A DNA stretch of 64,000 nucleotides from Leptospira mtsangambouensis (GTDB lineage: Bacteria; Spirochaetota; Leptospiria; Leptospirales; Leptospiraceae). The first letter of the stretch is position 1. Each line of letters starts with the position of its first letter. Below, piece after piece: positions 16,542 through 26,227 of this stretch. The translations under genes were made by a program, and so were the position numbers. Location: contig NZ_RQHK01000003.1 of the NCBI RefSeq assembly GCF_004770475.1, forward strand, positions 62,001-126,000, read 5' to 3'. Under the pieces are notes generated by a model. The model saw nothing but the letters and a program-made list of their open reading frames with translations, did not search any database and had not been told where the DNA came from.

Positions 16542-17732
16542 TTGCAGTGGTTCTTAATTGGATTAAGATTTGTATCCTTACCGATGATGTTACGAATTGA
16601 ATTTCTTAAAAGAATCTCTTTGACGGCAATCTTGGTGGCTACGGTCAACAAGACAGAAGGAAATGAAGCAAAGAAAGATTCTAATGGAAGCAAAGGTCTT
16701 TTGGAAATTCCTTTGTATCCCATGTCTGCTGCCGATGAGGTTCTTTTGTCCATTACGAACAAAATCTACCAACCTAGCATGGAGTTTGATTCCTTTTTAG
16801 TTTTGTTTTCATCGGAATTAAATAGTCTCTATCCATATGATGAAAAAGCAAAAACCCTAACCTACAAAGATTTGTATTTTGCGTCCATAAGATGTGAAAT
16901 CGTATTCTGCTTTGTAGGTGTGATTGTAAAACTTTGGCAAAATCTTTGTCTCCAGTTTGGACTCGAAGGTTATGGCAAGAATGAATTTGAATCCGACTCC
17001 GCAAAAATTCAAGATTGGATCATTTCACTTGGAAATCAATTTAAGATAGGTGATACCTCACATTTTTTTCTAAAAACAAAAGAAGATTTGGACTGGGTAG
17101 CATCGAAGGTAAATACTTCTCTTCCCTGGTTTGGAACTATAAAAACAGAGACCATACAGTTTTTTCCTTTGTCCCTAGAAATGCATAGTGTTTGGAAGGA
17201 GGCAGCAGCATTCAAAGATCCATTTGAATTTAACCAAAACATTGTCTCTGAAGTGTTACGAATATTGACTTTGTTAGGTTACCGTGTGAATGCGAACCAA
17301 GCCAGATGGCATCAGTATGCCGTTAGATTCTATTATCTAGATTTTGTCGAAAAAGAATTTGAAAGGAAACAAAACAAAAAAAATCCAGAGAGTCAAAATG
17401 GAAACTCAAAGAGTTTGTTTTCCGTTCGTGATGTTTCTTTGGAGTCTGCCATTCGTACAATCCAAGAAAGAGCCTTTCATATGCAAAGTGGAGTGTATCA
17501 TGAGATGGATCGGCAAAACCAACAAATGGTGGTTTCTTCACTCATTCACGTGATGGATCAAATTTCGGAAAGTGTAGATGGAAATAAAGAAATAACAAAG
17601 AAGTTGCGTTTGGTTCATCAATATGGCGGAATCATTTCTGTCTCAACGGCAGCTAGTGCACGAGATTCCCTTCCTGTTATAGAAGATGCATTGTTACAAT
17701 TACAAAAAGAACGACGATTACACTTCCCATGA
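16542..17732 (+). CDS. Hypothetical protein preceding the flagellin-core gene
   Basis: Up to 396 residues; not recognised. The longest frame starts at TTG 16542, but ATG 16584 or 16587 are equally possible and none has a clear ribosome-binding site, so the N-terminus is uncertain. The sequence is soluble-looking, with one hydrophobic stretch around residues 115-135 (IVFCFVGVIVKLW), a lysine/glutamine-rich linker near 278-296, and a helical C-terminal part (AIRTIQERAFHMQSG onward) reminiscent of a coiled-coil bundle. It ends 15 nt before the flagellin-core gene, whose ribosome-binding site GAGG overlaps its stop codon, so the two look co-transcribed and may work together. Confidence 0.7.
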   Translation: MQWFLIGLRFVSLPMMLRIEFLKRISLTAILVATVNKTEGNEAKKDSNGSKGLLEIPLYPMSAADEVLLSITNKIYQPSMEFDSFLVLFSSELNSLYPYDEKAKTLTYKDLYFASIRCEIVFCFVGVIVKLWQNLCLQFGLEGYGKNEFESDSAKIQDWIISLGNQFKIGDTSHFFLKTKEDLDWVASKVNTSLPWFGTIKTETIQFFPLSLEMHSVWKEAAAFKDPFEFNQNIVSEVLRILTLLGYRVNANQARWHQYAVRFYYLDFVEKEFERKQNKKNPESQNGNSKSLFSVRDVSLESAIRTIQERAFHMQSGVYHEMDRQNQQMVVSSLIHVMDQISESVDGNKEITKKLRLVHQYGGIISVSTAASARDSLPVIEDALLQLQKERRLHFP

Positions 17733-17747
17733 GGCATTGATGAATTT

Positions 17748-18470
17748 ATGAAATTGCCAAAGAACCCTTATCAATCTTCTGATTCAGAAAGAGAAACGAT
17801 CATTCAAAAACAAATTCATACCCTTCGAAAAGAAATAACAGATTGGGTTTCTCGCGATTCATCTTTAAATCAAAACAAAAAAGAAATTATACTTCGAACC
17901 AATACGAGTGCGATTTTTTTTGAACATTTTGTTTTGAAACGAACAGAAGTAAGTGCCATCGATTCTAAGTTAAAGTTCATTTCTTTAAGCTCGGAAAGAT
18001 TAGAAAAATTGTATGAACTCCAGCCAACACGAACTACCTTTCAGAAACAAACATTTATGATTCGGAAGGCAATCGTGTATTTGGATACTATGCATTTGAT
18101 TGCACAAAGGTTGTCCTCCATTGCGAAATCAAAGGATATTGGCGAACGTAAAGATTTGCATTTAGAAGTAACCACATTGATTGATGAGGTCGACCGAATT
18201 GCTTCATTAGCTGAATACAATAATTTCCGTTTGTTTGAAGGCGACTTTGCAAAGAATTCGAGAGTGGCATCTTTGTGGTTCATCAACGAAAAAAATGGTG
18301 AACTCTTTCGGGTTTATCTTGCCACAATGACTGCTAGGTCTCTTGGATTGACTTCTTCTAATGGAAATCCAATGACGTTGTCGAGTCCTGTTTTGTTTCA
18401 AAAAAAAATGGATGAAGCCATCAGTAAAATCACCGAAGAACGAAACCGAATGCAATCTGTTCTTAATTGA
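17748..18470 (+). CDS. Flagellin (FlaB)-core protein lacking D0 ends
   Basis: 240 residues. From about 105 to 238 it follows the D1 core of spirochaetal FlaB: LIDEVDRIASLAEYNNFRLF (144-163), FEGDFA (163-168), then SRVASLWF (171-178), an LATMTARSLGL stretch (191-201), LSSP (211-214) and a final helix (MDEAISKITEERNRM). The invariant flagellin N-terminus (MIINHNLSA type) and the C-terminal D0/D1 helices that build the filament core are absent; residues 1-100 are a different charged helical region. It therefore should not polymerise as an ordinary flagellin. Possible roles are a filament-associated, capping or export-regulating protein, or a decaying paralogue, though the intact frame argues against simple decay. 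FlaB likeness is from memory of family sequences. Confidence 0.75.
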   Translation: MKLPKNPYQSSDSERETIIQKQIHTLRKEITDWVSRDSSLNQNKKEIILRTNTSAIFFEHFVLKRTEVSAIDSKLKFISLSSERLEKLYELQPTRTTFQKQTFMIRKAIVYLDTMHLIAQRLSSIAKSKDIGERKDLHLEVTTLIDEVDRIASLAEYNNFRLFEGDFAKNSRVASLWFINEKNGELFRVYLATMTARSLGLTSSNGNPMTLSSPVLFQKKMDEAISKITEERNRMQSVLN

Positions 18471-18555
18471 AAACTGAAAAATAGAAATTTGTATCAGTAT
18501 ATCTATTTCCTAGGAGTCTCATGTTTAAAAGATTGTCTTAGGTAAAAAAATAGTT

Positions 18556-19101
18556 ATGAATACTCTTGAAAAAAAATTCAATGAAATGCGCAGTAAAAAG
18601 AACAATTCGACTAGTGATTCGTTTGCGTTATTTGATGCATTACAACCAGTTTCTATAGAAGATACAATTGGTCGGTGGCATGGGTCCGGTTTTCATACTG
18701 CTCATACAATGGATGGAGCTTTGGAGACTTTTAATTGGTACGGAAAAGAATTTGTTGATGCTGATAATGTTCATCCACTTGTATTTCAATCCTTTGGAAA
18801 AACCTTATTCAAAGTGAACCCATCGCTTATGCCCGTGAGACTAGCAACGCTAGTTCCATCAACTCGCTTATGGCCTTTGAAATATTTGTTTTTAATGGTT
18901 CGTTTTTTATTTCAAACCTCAAAATCAAAGGCACGCGTCAGGCAAATTGAGTTTCGCGGACAACTTACAGCTGCAATGATCTATGATAATTTACCAATTC
19001 ATGATGTATTTAAAAAGGTAAATCAGGATACTTTGTTTGGTTGTATGGATTATAAAGGAATGAAACAACCTTTCTTTTTTGTATTAGAAAGAGATAAATA
19101 A
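18556..19101 (+). CDS. GXWXG / DUF4334 domain protein
   Basis: 181-residue cytoplasmic protein. After a short variable N-terminus it shows the GXWXG motif (GRWHGSGF, about 35-42) followed by a short domain with NWYGKEF, and a C-terminal DUF4334-like part (RGQLTAAMIYDNLPIHDVFKKVNQDTLFG is split over 135-165) ending in FFVLERD. The two domains commonly occur together in bacteria; no function is established. The gene is monocistronic, convergent with the chemoreceptor gene, with a terminator hairpin between them. Confidence 0.82.
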   Translation: MNTLEKKFNEMRSKKNNSTSDSFALFDALQPVSIEDTIGRWHGSGFHTAHTMDGALETFNWYGKEFVDADNVHPLVFQSFGKTLFKVNPSLMPVRLATLVPSTRLWPLKYLFLMVRFLFQTSKSKARVRQIEFRGQLTAAMIYDNLPIHDVFKKVNQDTLFGCMDYKGMKQPFFFVLERDK

Positions 19102-19108
19102 AAATATT

Positions 19109-19136
19109 CCCCTTGTTCCATGATAAAAACAAGGGG
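19109..19136. terminator. Hairpin terminator between DUF4334 gene and chemoreceptor gene
   Basis: CCCCTTGTT (19109-19117) pairs with AACAAGGGG (19128-19136) with a 10-nt loop. The minus strand continues into AATATTTTTATTT, so it should stop the chemoreceptor transcript best; the plus strand tail is weaker. Confidence 0.7.
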
Positions 19137-19154
19137 GTATGTTTTCTGCGATGT

Positions 19155-20870
19155 TTAGTTATTTAGCCAAGCAATTCCTGATTCCAAACTAGGAACAGAT
19201 TTTAATTCAACGTTTCCTGTTTTAAGAGTTTGGTCATCGATGGAAATGGCGGCCAATGCCGAGTTGGGAACAACAACAGCCATTTTTCTTAGGCTGGAAT
19301 TACTTGCTTTAGGGAACCAATTGACATTCACCCATTCCTGCGCAGTCCGAGTGACAAGGCCCATCCTTCTTGTGTCTGCTAGCCATTTGCGAATGTTATA
19401 TTTATGTATAATATTCAAAGCTTCGTTTAAAATCTCTATGTATTTATCTTCGCTAAAATTTGGTGTCCAAACAACTTCTAACAGATCTTTTTCTTTTACA
19501 TAATAAATACTTCCGATTTCAGAACGGAATTGAAGTTTGTGTGTGGATTCATCTCTTTCTGAAATCGATGATTCATCGGAAACTACATTGGTTTTAAAAA
19601 GATCCACCATAGAGATTAGTTTATCAGCTGTATTGGCAATGGCGGTAATTTTTTCTGCAAGTAAGTCGCTACTTTCCGAATTACTAAAGGAAGACTGACT
19701 AATGGACGAGACCGAAGCCATCACTTCATTAGTGGCTGTTTTGTGTTCAATAACTGCTTCTTTAATTTCTTCCGATCTTTCTTTTACGAAAGTAGCTTCT
19801 TGTAAAAGTTTGTTTTTTAATTCTTTCTGTGTATTTACTGCAGAGTGAACCTCTGTAATTTTTTCTGAGATAGAATCAATGTTTCCAATAATTTCTTGGA
19901 TTTCCATTGTTGTTTTTTCAATTCTTTCTCTTCCTAAAGAAACATCATTTTGATTCTTCTTCATCAGAGAGTCGATACCTTTCACAGCACTTGCAGTTCT
20001 TTCTGCAAGTTTTGAAACTTCTTCGGCAACAACAGCAAATCCTCTACCTGCATCGCCAGCACGCGCAGCTTCAATTGATGCATTGAGTGCAAGCATATTG
20101 ACTTGTTCGCTGATTTTCGAAATGACATCGACTGTTTTTGAAATTTCAAGTGAACTTTGGGACAAATTGTCCATAGCTTCGTTCATTGTTCGAAGTGTAT
20201 TTTTTCCTGCTTCAGCACGATCAATAATATTTTTGATGGAATCAAGAGTGCCTTCTACATGTTCCCCTGTTTGATCAATGGCTATCGAAAGTCGATCTAC
20301 CTCTGAAGTCAGATTGTTCATACTTTGTGAATTATTTTCTGCAATATTTGAGATGGAAACAGCAACTCCAGAAATTTCTTCTATAGAAGCTGATACCTCT
20401 TCTGTCGCTGCTGATTGGGATTGTAAGTTGGATGCAAAGTCTAAAGTGACAAGTTTCATTTCTTGAGAGTCTGAAGATAATGTATCAGCAGAAGTTTTTA
20501 TATGTTGAATGAGTTCTTCTTGTGCTTGTAACATCCTATGAAAGTTCAAATAGAATTCTGCAAGTAAATCATTCTTCTTAAAGATAAGTCGGGTTTGTAA
20601 GTTTCCGAGCCCTACCTCTTTAAAAGCCATTTCTAATTTTCCAAAAATCTTTTCAAACCAAGAGCTTAAAAAGAATCCAAAGATTATACTAAGGATTAGT
20701 AGAACCGTCAATAAAGTCCCAATTGTCGTTGTTAGGTTTTGAGGTAATGCATTTTGAATCTGCAAAACTATGGCGAAACTGAAAAGCAAAAGCAATCCGA
20801 AAGCCAAAAAAGAAAGAAGGAAATAGGTTTTAAGTTTTGAATGCATAATTTTTCTAATTCCAATTTTCAA
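19155..20870 (-). CDS. Methyl-accepting chemotaxis protein with C-terminal STAS-like domain
   Basis: 571 residues from TTG 20870 (or 563 from ATG 20846). Two membrane helices near the N-terminus are separated by only about 12 residues, so there is no periplasmic ligand domain. A HAMP-like segment follows, then a full MCP signalling domain with the tip region [20 protein letters not shown] and [13 protein letters not shown], which contacts CheA/CheW. After the signalling hairpin comes an extra domain of about 135 residues (from [15 protein letters not shown], through [14 protein letters not shown] to the end) that looks like a STAS/SpoIIAA-type fold found elsewhere as a stand-alone protein. 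Sensing is therefore probably cytoplasmic. The gene stands alone, 94 bp below the PfpI-like gene. Confidence 0.9.
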   Translation of the reverse strand: MKIGIRKIMHSKLKTYFLLSFLAFGLLLLFSFAIVLQIQNALPQNLTTTIGTLLTVLLILSIIFGFFLSSWFEKIFGKLEMAFKEVGLGNLQTRLIFKKNDLLAEFYLNFHRMLQAQEELIQHIKTSADTLSSDSQEMKLVTLDFASNLQSQSAATEEVSASIEEISGVAVSISNIAENNSQSMNNLTSEVDRLSIAIDQTGEHVEGTLDSIKNIIDRAEAGKNTLRTMNEAMDNLSQSSLEISKTVDVISKISEQVNMLALNASIEAARAGDAGRGFAVVAEEVSKLAERTASAVKGIDSLMKKNQNDVSLGRERIEKTTMEIQEIIGNIDSISEKITEVHSAVNTQKELKNKLLQEATFVKERSEEIKEAVIEHKTATNEVMASVSSISQSSFSNSESSDLLAEKITAIANTADKLISMVDLFKTNVVSDESSISERDESTHKLQFRSEIGSIYYVKEKDLLEVVWTPNFSEDKYIEILNEALNIIHKYNIRKWLADTRRMGLVTRTAQEWVNVNWFPKASNSSLRKMAVVVPNSALAAISIDDQTLKTGNVELKSVPSLESGIAWLNN

Positions 20871-20964
20871 CTTCGCAAAGGAGATGCTAGCCTAAAACTC
20901 TATTGAAGGAAATTTTGATTTTAGTTTTCTTTGTTTCACTTCTCGTACGGGACATAATGGTAAA

Positions 20965-22101
20965 CTACTGCGTGGGATATTCCAATTGTGTTGTGACAAA
21001 CCGCAATGTTTTACTCCCATATCTATATTCAATCTCTAACAATGTATTTTTTAAGTGGTCGATCGGTTTGATTTCGTTTGTAATTTTTTTACTAAGTTGC
21101 ATTTGCTTTTGATCTTCTTCGTTAGTTTCAGAAACGAACTGGATTCCTGATTTTGTTAAGATCGATTGATTGGTACTTGTCACAGCCAAGGCTTTGGACT
21201 TGTAAGTGCGAGAATACGCATCGGCAACAAGAGCAACCGAAATTTCATCGATCCCTTGGTAGATAGGAATCCCGATGGTTTCGTGACTCCAAATGAATGT
21301 TAGGTTTTTTGCGGCAGTTGAATACTCATCCCATCCAAAATGAAAAACATCGCTGTTGTGGAAAGAGTCCCAATGGGAAACTCCTAATTCAGTCGCAATG
21401 TCTTTTGCTTTTTTGAAACCAACAATTGATTCAACAATCGCTAACGAAATGGGAAGGGAGGCGGTCACACCTGCTGTGGTAATGATATTTTTGTCTTGTA
21501 GATATCTTTTATTTTTTGTCCATATCGTATCTTTGAATGATTTGGATAGGTCAGGTAAAGAATACCAATGTCCTGTTGCTTGTTTATCATTTAATAAACC
21601 AGCATGGGCCAATGTCCAAACCCCGTCACAAATTCCAACGATGGTTGCACCTTGTTTATTCTGATTTTGAATCCAATGGATTATTGTTTTATTGTGAGAA
21701 TTGTGTATGGCTGGAACAATTACAAGGTCAGCACCTTCGGGATACAAAGTATCAAAATCTGCTATAGAAGTAGTAATTTCAATAGAAAGTGTTGGGAACA
21801 TATCCATTCGACCCTTGTTAGGTGCAATGGCAAATACATCTGCTATTTCTGCCCGCTTGAATACTCCATAGGGAATGATAAAATCAGTTAGTTCTGTATA
21901 TTGATTTTCGCCAATGATGGCAATGACTGGTTTTTGATGAGTTTTTTTTACCTGAATCTTCTCTAGGTTTTTTTTTGTTGGGGTTTGCCCAAATAAATGG
22001 GAGGATCCCATTCCAAATGGTAAACTCATCAAAATGAAGATACAGAGGAATAGAATTTTGATTAGAAGGTGATTTGTTGAGGGATTGTTTTTTGTTTTCA
22101 T
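20965..22101 (-). CDS. Exported DJ-1/PfpI-family protein
   Basis: 378 residues with an N-terminal hydrophobic signal segment (about 12-36) and a DJ-1/PfpI (class I glutamine amidotransferase-like) domain at about 58-240. The nucleophile elbow is readable as VGICDGVWTLAHAG (Cys near 158), with the typical ADLVIVPA strand before it. Most relatives with this arrangement are the N-terminal half of AraC-type regulators, here without a DNA-binding part and with an export signal. The divergent neighbour at 22222 is an AraC regulator with a membrane sensor, so the pair may form a sensing unit. The C-terminal 140 residues are not assigned. Enzymatic activity is not predictable. Confidence 0.8.
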   Translation of the reverse strand: MKTKNNPSTNHLLIKILFLCIFILMSLPFGMGSSHLFGQTPTKKNLEKIQVKKTHQKPVIAIIGENQYTELTDFIIPYGVFKRAEIADVFAIAPNKGRMDMFPTLSIEITTSIADFDTLYPEGADLVIVPAIHNSHNKTIIHWIQNQNKQGATIVGICDGVWTLAHAGLLNDKQATGHWYSLPDLSKSFKDTIWTKNKRYLQDKNIITTAGVTASLPISLAIVESIVGFKKAKDIATELGVSHWDSFHNSDVFHFGWDEYSTAAKNLTFIWSHETIGIPIYQGIDEISVALVADAYSRTYKSKALAVTSTNQSILTKSGIQFVSETNEEDQKQMQLSKKITNEIKPIDHLKNTLLEIEYRYGSKTLRFVTTQLEYPTQ

Positions 22102-22130
22102 TCCTTAAGTATTACATCATTTGGTCTTTC

Positions 22131-22157
22131 AGTCGTCCATCCGGATACAGACGGACT
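22131..22157. promoter_or_regulatory. Imperfect inverted repeat in the PfpI / AraC divergent region
   Basis: AGTCGTCC at 22131-22138 and GACGGACT at 22150-22157 form an inverted repeat with a one-base bulge around ATCCGGAT, which is itself palindromic. It sits in the 120-bp region between two divergent genes, one of them a regulator, so it is a candidate operator. No stronger evidence. Confidence 0.35.
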
Positions 22158-22221
22158 AAAAAAGGAAGAAACATTCTTTAAAAAAATAGACAGAAAGAAA
22201 AATCGCATTCTTCATTGAGAA

Positions 22222-23361
22222 ATGAATCTGATTCCATTTGCAGGAGCCATCATCTCCTGCTTGCTCGCAATCTCATACTGGATTGAATCAAAAGAAAAAA
22301 ATTTGAATACAAAAGAAAATCAGTTTTTGCAAGACCATCATCACCCAACGTTAATTCAATCTGAGAATCGTTTTCTTTATCGGTATGCACCTTCGTTTCT
22401 TTTTTTTTCGCTTACCATCTTACAATTTCATATTTATGCGGAGTTCACAAATCAGATTCCATTGTTCCCAGTTCTTTATGGGATTCATATTCCTTGCCTT
22501 CTACTCATTGGACCTCTTAGTTATATTTTTTTTGAAGATATGAGTGGTGGTGGGTTTAAAAAAATCCGATCGTACCATTTTTTACCCAGTTTTATTAGTT
22601 TCATTTATCTATTTGTAGTTGGGTTAAAACTCTTTTCGTGGTCACATGTGGATTCGCTGGTCCATGATCCTACTTACTTCGATCATACTTCCATTGTTTT
22701 GTTTCTGGGCTTAGGAGTTCTATCTATCTTTGGATATACACTTACCATATTGATTCGGATATTTCGTTGGAAGTTTGACTTGAATGGTACAATCGATTCT
22801 TCTTTTTTGCCTTTTCTCTATTTTATGAGCTATTCTTTGTTAGTTGTTACTTTGTTTGTTACTGCACAGCTTTTTTTTATGGAGATATTTTTTGTTGCAT
22901 GTGCTGGACTTACTTTTCTTTTGGCCTATGTTTTATTGTTAAAAATAAACCATAAAGAGTTCATTCCTAATTTTAAGAAAGAAACTCGATTGGCTCGTTA
23001 TCAAGAAAGCCGGATCAAAGGAGTCGATACCGCTTTGGTTCTGCAACAACTGGAAGAGCTGATGAGTTCTGAAAAATTATATTTAAATGAAGACCTTAGT
23101 TTGGCAATTTTAGCAAAACGGCTGGGGATTAATACCCACCAACTTTCCGAAATTTTAAACTCGAAACTTGGTTGTAATTTTCGTAATTTGATCAATGGAT
23201 ATCGTTTGCAGGAATCAGCAAGACTTCTATTAGAGCAACCACAGATGACAATCTTGAGTGTGATCTATGCTTCGGGGTTTAATTCAAAGTCTTCCTTTCA
23301 TAAACTTTTCCAAAATCAATTTGGTCTCTCGCCACAAAAATATCGATCAAAACTTGACTAA
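22222..23361 (+). CDS. Membrane-anchored AraC-family regulator
   Basis: 379 residues. The N-terminal part (about 1-245) has seven hydrophobic helices, and the C-terminal 100 residues are a double helix-turn-helix of the AraC/XylS type (LSLAILAKRLGINTHQLSEI, then the second HTH around ILSVIYASGFNSKSSFHKLF and the signature FGLSPQKYR). This 7TM-AraC layout is common in Leptospira and some Bacteroidetes and suggests sensing at or in the membrane. It is divergent from the exported PfpI-like gene and ends 1 nt before the convergent hydrolase gene. The target is not known; autoregulation and control of the divergent gene are the default guess. Confidence 0.88.
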   Translation: MNLIPFAGAIISCLLAISYWIESKEKNLNTKENQFLQDHHHPTLIQSENRFLYRYAPSFLFFSLTILQFHIYAEFTNQIPLFPVLYGIHIPCLLLIGPLSYIFFEDMSGGGFKKIRSYHFLPSFISFIYLFVVGLKLFSWSHVDSLVHDPTYFDHTSIVLFLGLGVLSIFGYTLTILIRIFRWKFDLNGTIDSSFLPFLYFMSYSLLVVTLFVTAQLFFMEIFFVACAGLTFLLAYVLLLKINHKEFIPNFKKETRLARYQESRIKGVDTALVLQQLEELMSSEKLYLNEDLSLAILAKRLGINTHQLSEILNSKLGCNFRNLINGYRLQESARLLLEQPQMTILSVIYASGFNSKSSFHKLFQNQFGLSPQKYRSKLD

Positions 23362-23362
23362 C

Positions 23363-24526
23363 TTAAGTTCGTTTCTTTTTCTTTGTTGTTTTTTGTTTTG
23401 GGGTGTCAGCCTTCAGAACTGCTGCAAAGTATTCACCAATGACCATATCCGACCAAGAATTTGCTTTGAGTCCTTGGAAATATGCAATATGACTCCCACG
23501 TTTGGTATGTAAATGAATTGTATTGGGAAGAGTTTCTAACCAATGTAAGTTTTCCAAAACGTTTTGATTCACACAAATGGGATCGTCTGCCGAGTTTAGG
23601 ACAAGTAAAGGAGTTTTTATATTTTTTGCAACTAACACCGGGTTGGAGTGGTAATAGTATTTTTCCTTATTTTTGAATCCTGAAACGGTATGCAACTTGT
23701 CTTGAAACTCGCCGATGGTTTTGATTTTTAATAATTCATCAATTCCTTTTAGTTTTGATAAACTTTCATAATGTGTTTTCAAAAAATAGTTAATCAATCT
23801 TTGACCCATTATTTTGCTATAAACAGGATGAACTCGATGAAAAGCTTTTTCTATATCATAGGCAGGAGAGACCGCTACAGCAGCTTTGAATTGGCTTTTT
23901 GCACCAGCTTCACCTAAATAACGAGCGAGTAAACCAGATCCAGCGGAAATTCCAACACCGAACATTTGTTTGTTTGGATATTTTTTTTGGATATGAGCTA
24001 GTTGTTCTTTTAGGTCGGAGGTGGAGCCCATTGTGTTAATTTTTGGTGTTTTGAGAGGTAGGTTCCCATGGCCTCTGCGAATGCAGACTACTACAATCCA
24101 ATTATAACGTTCCCGTAAGTATTTTACAGTGGATTTTACGTCTTGTTCATCGCCGCTAATCGTATGAAAAACTACGATGATCGGATTTGTATCATTTTTC
24201 GTATTATTAGTTAAACCTGACCAAGCAAGACCGGTGATCCCCCCGTCTTTCATTTTTAATTGTTCCAATCGATCGTAATCAAATTTTTTTGTTCGATATT
24301 CTCGAAACATTAGAAGAAGTAACATTAAGTGTTGGTTAAAACACCAGATTGTCGGGTAATACTTTTTTGTTAGGTGAGGTGATTGGTCAATAACACCTAA
24401 CGAAAAATCGGATTCACTGAATCTGAGAACTGGTGTTTCTACCACTTCCCAAAAATAGTAGATTAGAAATACTATCAAACTAATAAAGAAAAAAGTTAAA
24501 AGAGGATGACCAAACAAAATATTCAC
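23363..24526 (-). CDS. YheT/EMB8-type alpha/beta hydrolase with N-terminal membrane anchor
   Basis: 387 residues. An N-terminal hydrophobic helix (about 8-26) anchors an alpha/beta hydrolase domain. The nucleophile elbow is GVGISAGSG (Ser in GISAG; the family usually has GxSLG), the acid is probably in NSADDPICV and the histidine in KRGSHIAYF, all in the right order. Members hydrolyse esters of lipids or short acyl chains; the substrate here is not known. It is the last gene of the MFS-GH2-hydrolase group, 9 nt after the GH2 gene, so it could deacylate a sugar conjugate handled by the same pathway. The C-terminus is a lysine-rich tail. Confidence 0.85.
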   Translation of the reverse strand: MNILFGHPLLTFFFISLIVFLIYYFWEVVETPVLRFSESDFSLGVIDQSPHLTKKYYPTIWCFNQHLMLLLLMFREYRTKKFDYDRLEQLKMKDGGITGLAWSGLTNNTKNDTNPIIVVFHTISGDEQDVKSTVKYLRERYNWIVVVCIRRGHGNLPLKTPKINTMGSTSDLKEQLAHIQKKYPNKQMFGVGISAGSGLLARYLGEAGAKSQFKAAVAVSPAYDIEKAFHRVHPVYSKIMGQRLINYFLKTHYESLSKLKGIDELLKIKTIGEFQDKLHTVSGFKNKEKYYYHSNPVLVAKNIKTPLLVLNSADDPICVNQNVLENLHWLETLPNTIHLHTKRGSHIAYFQGLKANSWSDMVIGEYFAAVLKADTPKQKTTKKKKRT

Positions 24527-24535
24527 TGAAATGTC

Positions 24536-26227
24536 CTATTTGTAGATGAGTTTTGCATTTAAGTTTTTCATGAAATCAATATCAAATTTAACCACTTTTC
24601 TATCGTATGTGACGATTCCGTTTATTTCTTCTTCGACATCGCTTACTTGGGTATAAATTGAAGCACTTAACCCTTGGTCGATCAAAGGGATTAGTTCGGA
24701 TTCAATTAAGTTTTTATATTCTGTTTCCAAACTTTGTTTATCAGGTAAGATTTTATATCCGAAAAGTTTATTTTCATCGAATACATGGCCTTCCGTTTTT
24801 AATGAGTATCCACCAAATTCACTAAGCACTATGACTCTTTTTTCTTTTTTCGGGACTTTTAACTTTTGGTAGTATAAGTGTAAACTTTTTAGTTCACTAC
24901 TTTCTTGGCCTTGATCATACCAACCACTGACACTGTCGATAGTTCTTGTATCGTCTAGTTTTTTTAATTTCTCAGTGAGTTGTATGCTATCAAATTGTCC
25001 CCAACCTTCATTGAACAAAACCCAAACAGATAAACTGACTGTATTTTTTAATAAATTTACAGTTTTGTCGATTTCGGATATGAATTCTGTTCTTCCTGCT
25101 TCATCGGTTCTATTTAGAAATTTGTATTTTGTGTCTTTAGTTTTCCAACCAATAAAAGGCAAGTATGCTACTTTCCAAGTTTCATACGCACCACCACCAC
25201 AAACAAAATCCTGCCAAACAAGAACTCCCAATCGATCACAATGGTAATACCAACGTAATGGCTCAATTTTAATATGTTTTCTTAACATATTAAAACCCAT
25301 TTCTTTCATCAGTTTGATTTCTTTTTCCATCGCTTCATCGTTAGGTGGCGTCAATAGTCCTTCCGACCAATACCCCTGGTCTAAAAGTCCATTATGGAAA
25401 TATGGTTTATTGTTTAAAAATAATCTTTTGAACTTACCATCAAAGCCGATTGAAAATTTTCTCATTCCAAAATATGATTTTACTGTATCACTAGATGATT
25501 TAATTAAAACGTCATAAAGTTTTGGATTTTCTGGTGCCCAAAGTTCCATATTGGGAATTTCGATATTGGCAGTTTTTAATGACGATTCCCCAATGATCTT
25601 ATTTCCATCAATAATTTGAATGGTCACATCATTGCTATCTGTTGTTACAATGATTTCGACAGTCTTTGTATCAATGTTTGGTGTGATCTTAATGTCTTTT
25701 ATATAGTCTTTGGAGACACTTTCTAGCCAAACGGTTTGCCAAATCCCTGATTGAGGTGTATACCAGATTCCACCACGTTTAAGTTTTTGTTTTCCACGTG
25801 CTTGTGGTCCAAAGTCTGTTGGATCTTTGACCATGAGTTGGATTTGATTTTTACCAACTTGAATCCAGTTGCTAATATCAAATTGGAATGGTAAAAATCC
25901 ACCTTTGTGCGATCCTACTTCTTTCCCATTAATAAAACATATACATGAATAATCGACAGCACCAAAGTGAAGTAATGTGATATCGTGGATAAAATCAGAA
26001 GGAATCTCAAACTGTTTTTTATATACTAGCTCTTCATCAGGTTGCAGAATAAAACTCCCGATACCACTTGCGATAGACTCAGGAGAAAAGGGGACATTGA
26101 TTTTATAATCGATTTTAGATTTATGGTCTGATTTAATATGCGTTAGATCCCATTCACCGTTTAAATTAATATAACTATCTCGTTCAAGTTGTGGGCGGGG
26201 GTATTCTGTATGAGAAATTTTTTTCAT
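24536..26227 (-). CDS. Glycoside hydrolase family 2 (beta-galactosidase/glucuronidase type)
   Basis: 563 residues with the three GH2 parts: jelly-roll sugar-binding domain (about 15-180, containing NLNGEWDL), immunoglobulin-like domain (about 185-275) and a TIM barrel. The acid/base Glu is in VLFNEGWGQFD (about 406) and the nucleophile Glu in VLSEFGGYS (about 469). There is no signal peptide, so it acts in the cytoplasm on imported sugar. It overlaps the MFS gene stop by 4 nt (ATGA), which links uptake and cleavage. The exact glycoside (galactoside, glucuronide or mannoside) is not decided by what I can see. Confidence 0.9.
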   Translation of the reverse strand: MKKISHTEYPRPQLERDSYINLNGEWDLTHIKSDHKSKIDYKINVPFSPESIASGIGSFILQPDEELVYKKQFEIPSDFIHDITLLHFGAVDYSCICFINGKEVGSHKGGFLPFQFDISNWIQVGKNQIQLMVKDPTDFGPQARGKQKLKRGGIWYTPQSGIWQTVWLESVSKDYIKDIKITPNIDTKTVEIIVTTDSNDVTIQIIDGNKIIGESSLKTANIEIPNMELWAPENPKLYDVLIKSSSDTVKSYFGMRKFSIGFDGKFKRLFLNNKPYFHNGLLDQGYWSEGLLTPPNDEAMEKEIKLMKEMGFNMLRKHIKIEPLRWYYHCDRLGVLVWQDFVCGGGAYETWKVAYLPFIGWKTKDTKYKFLNRTDEAGRTEFISEIDKTVNLLKNTVSLSVWVLFNEGWGQFDSIQLTEKLKKLDDTRTIDSVSGWYDQGQESSELKSLHLYYQKLKVPKKEKRVIVLSEFGGYSLKTEGHVFDENKLFGYKILPDKQSLETEYKNLIESELIPLIDQGLSASIYTQVSDVEEEINGIVTYDRKVVKFDIDFMKNLNAKLIYK

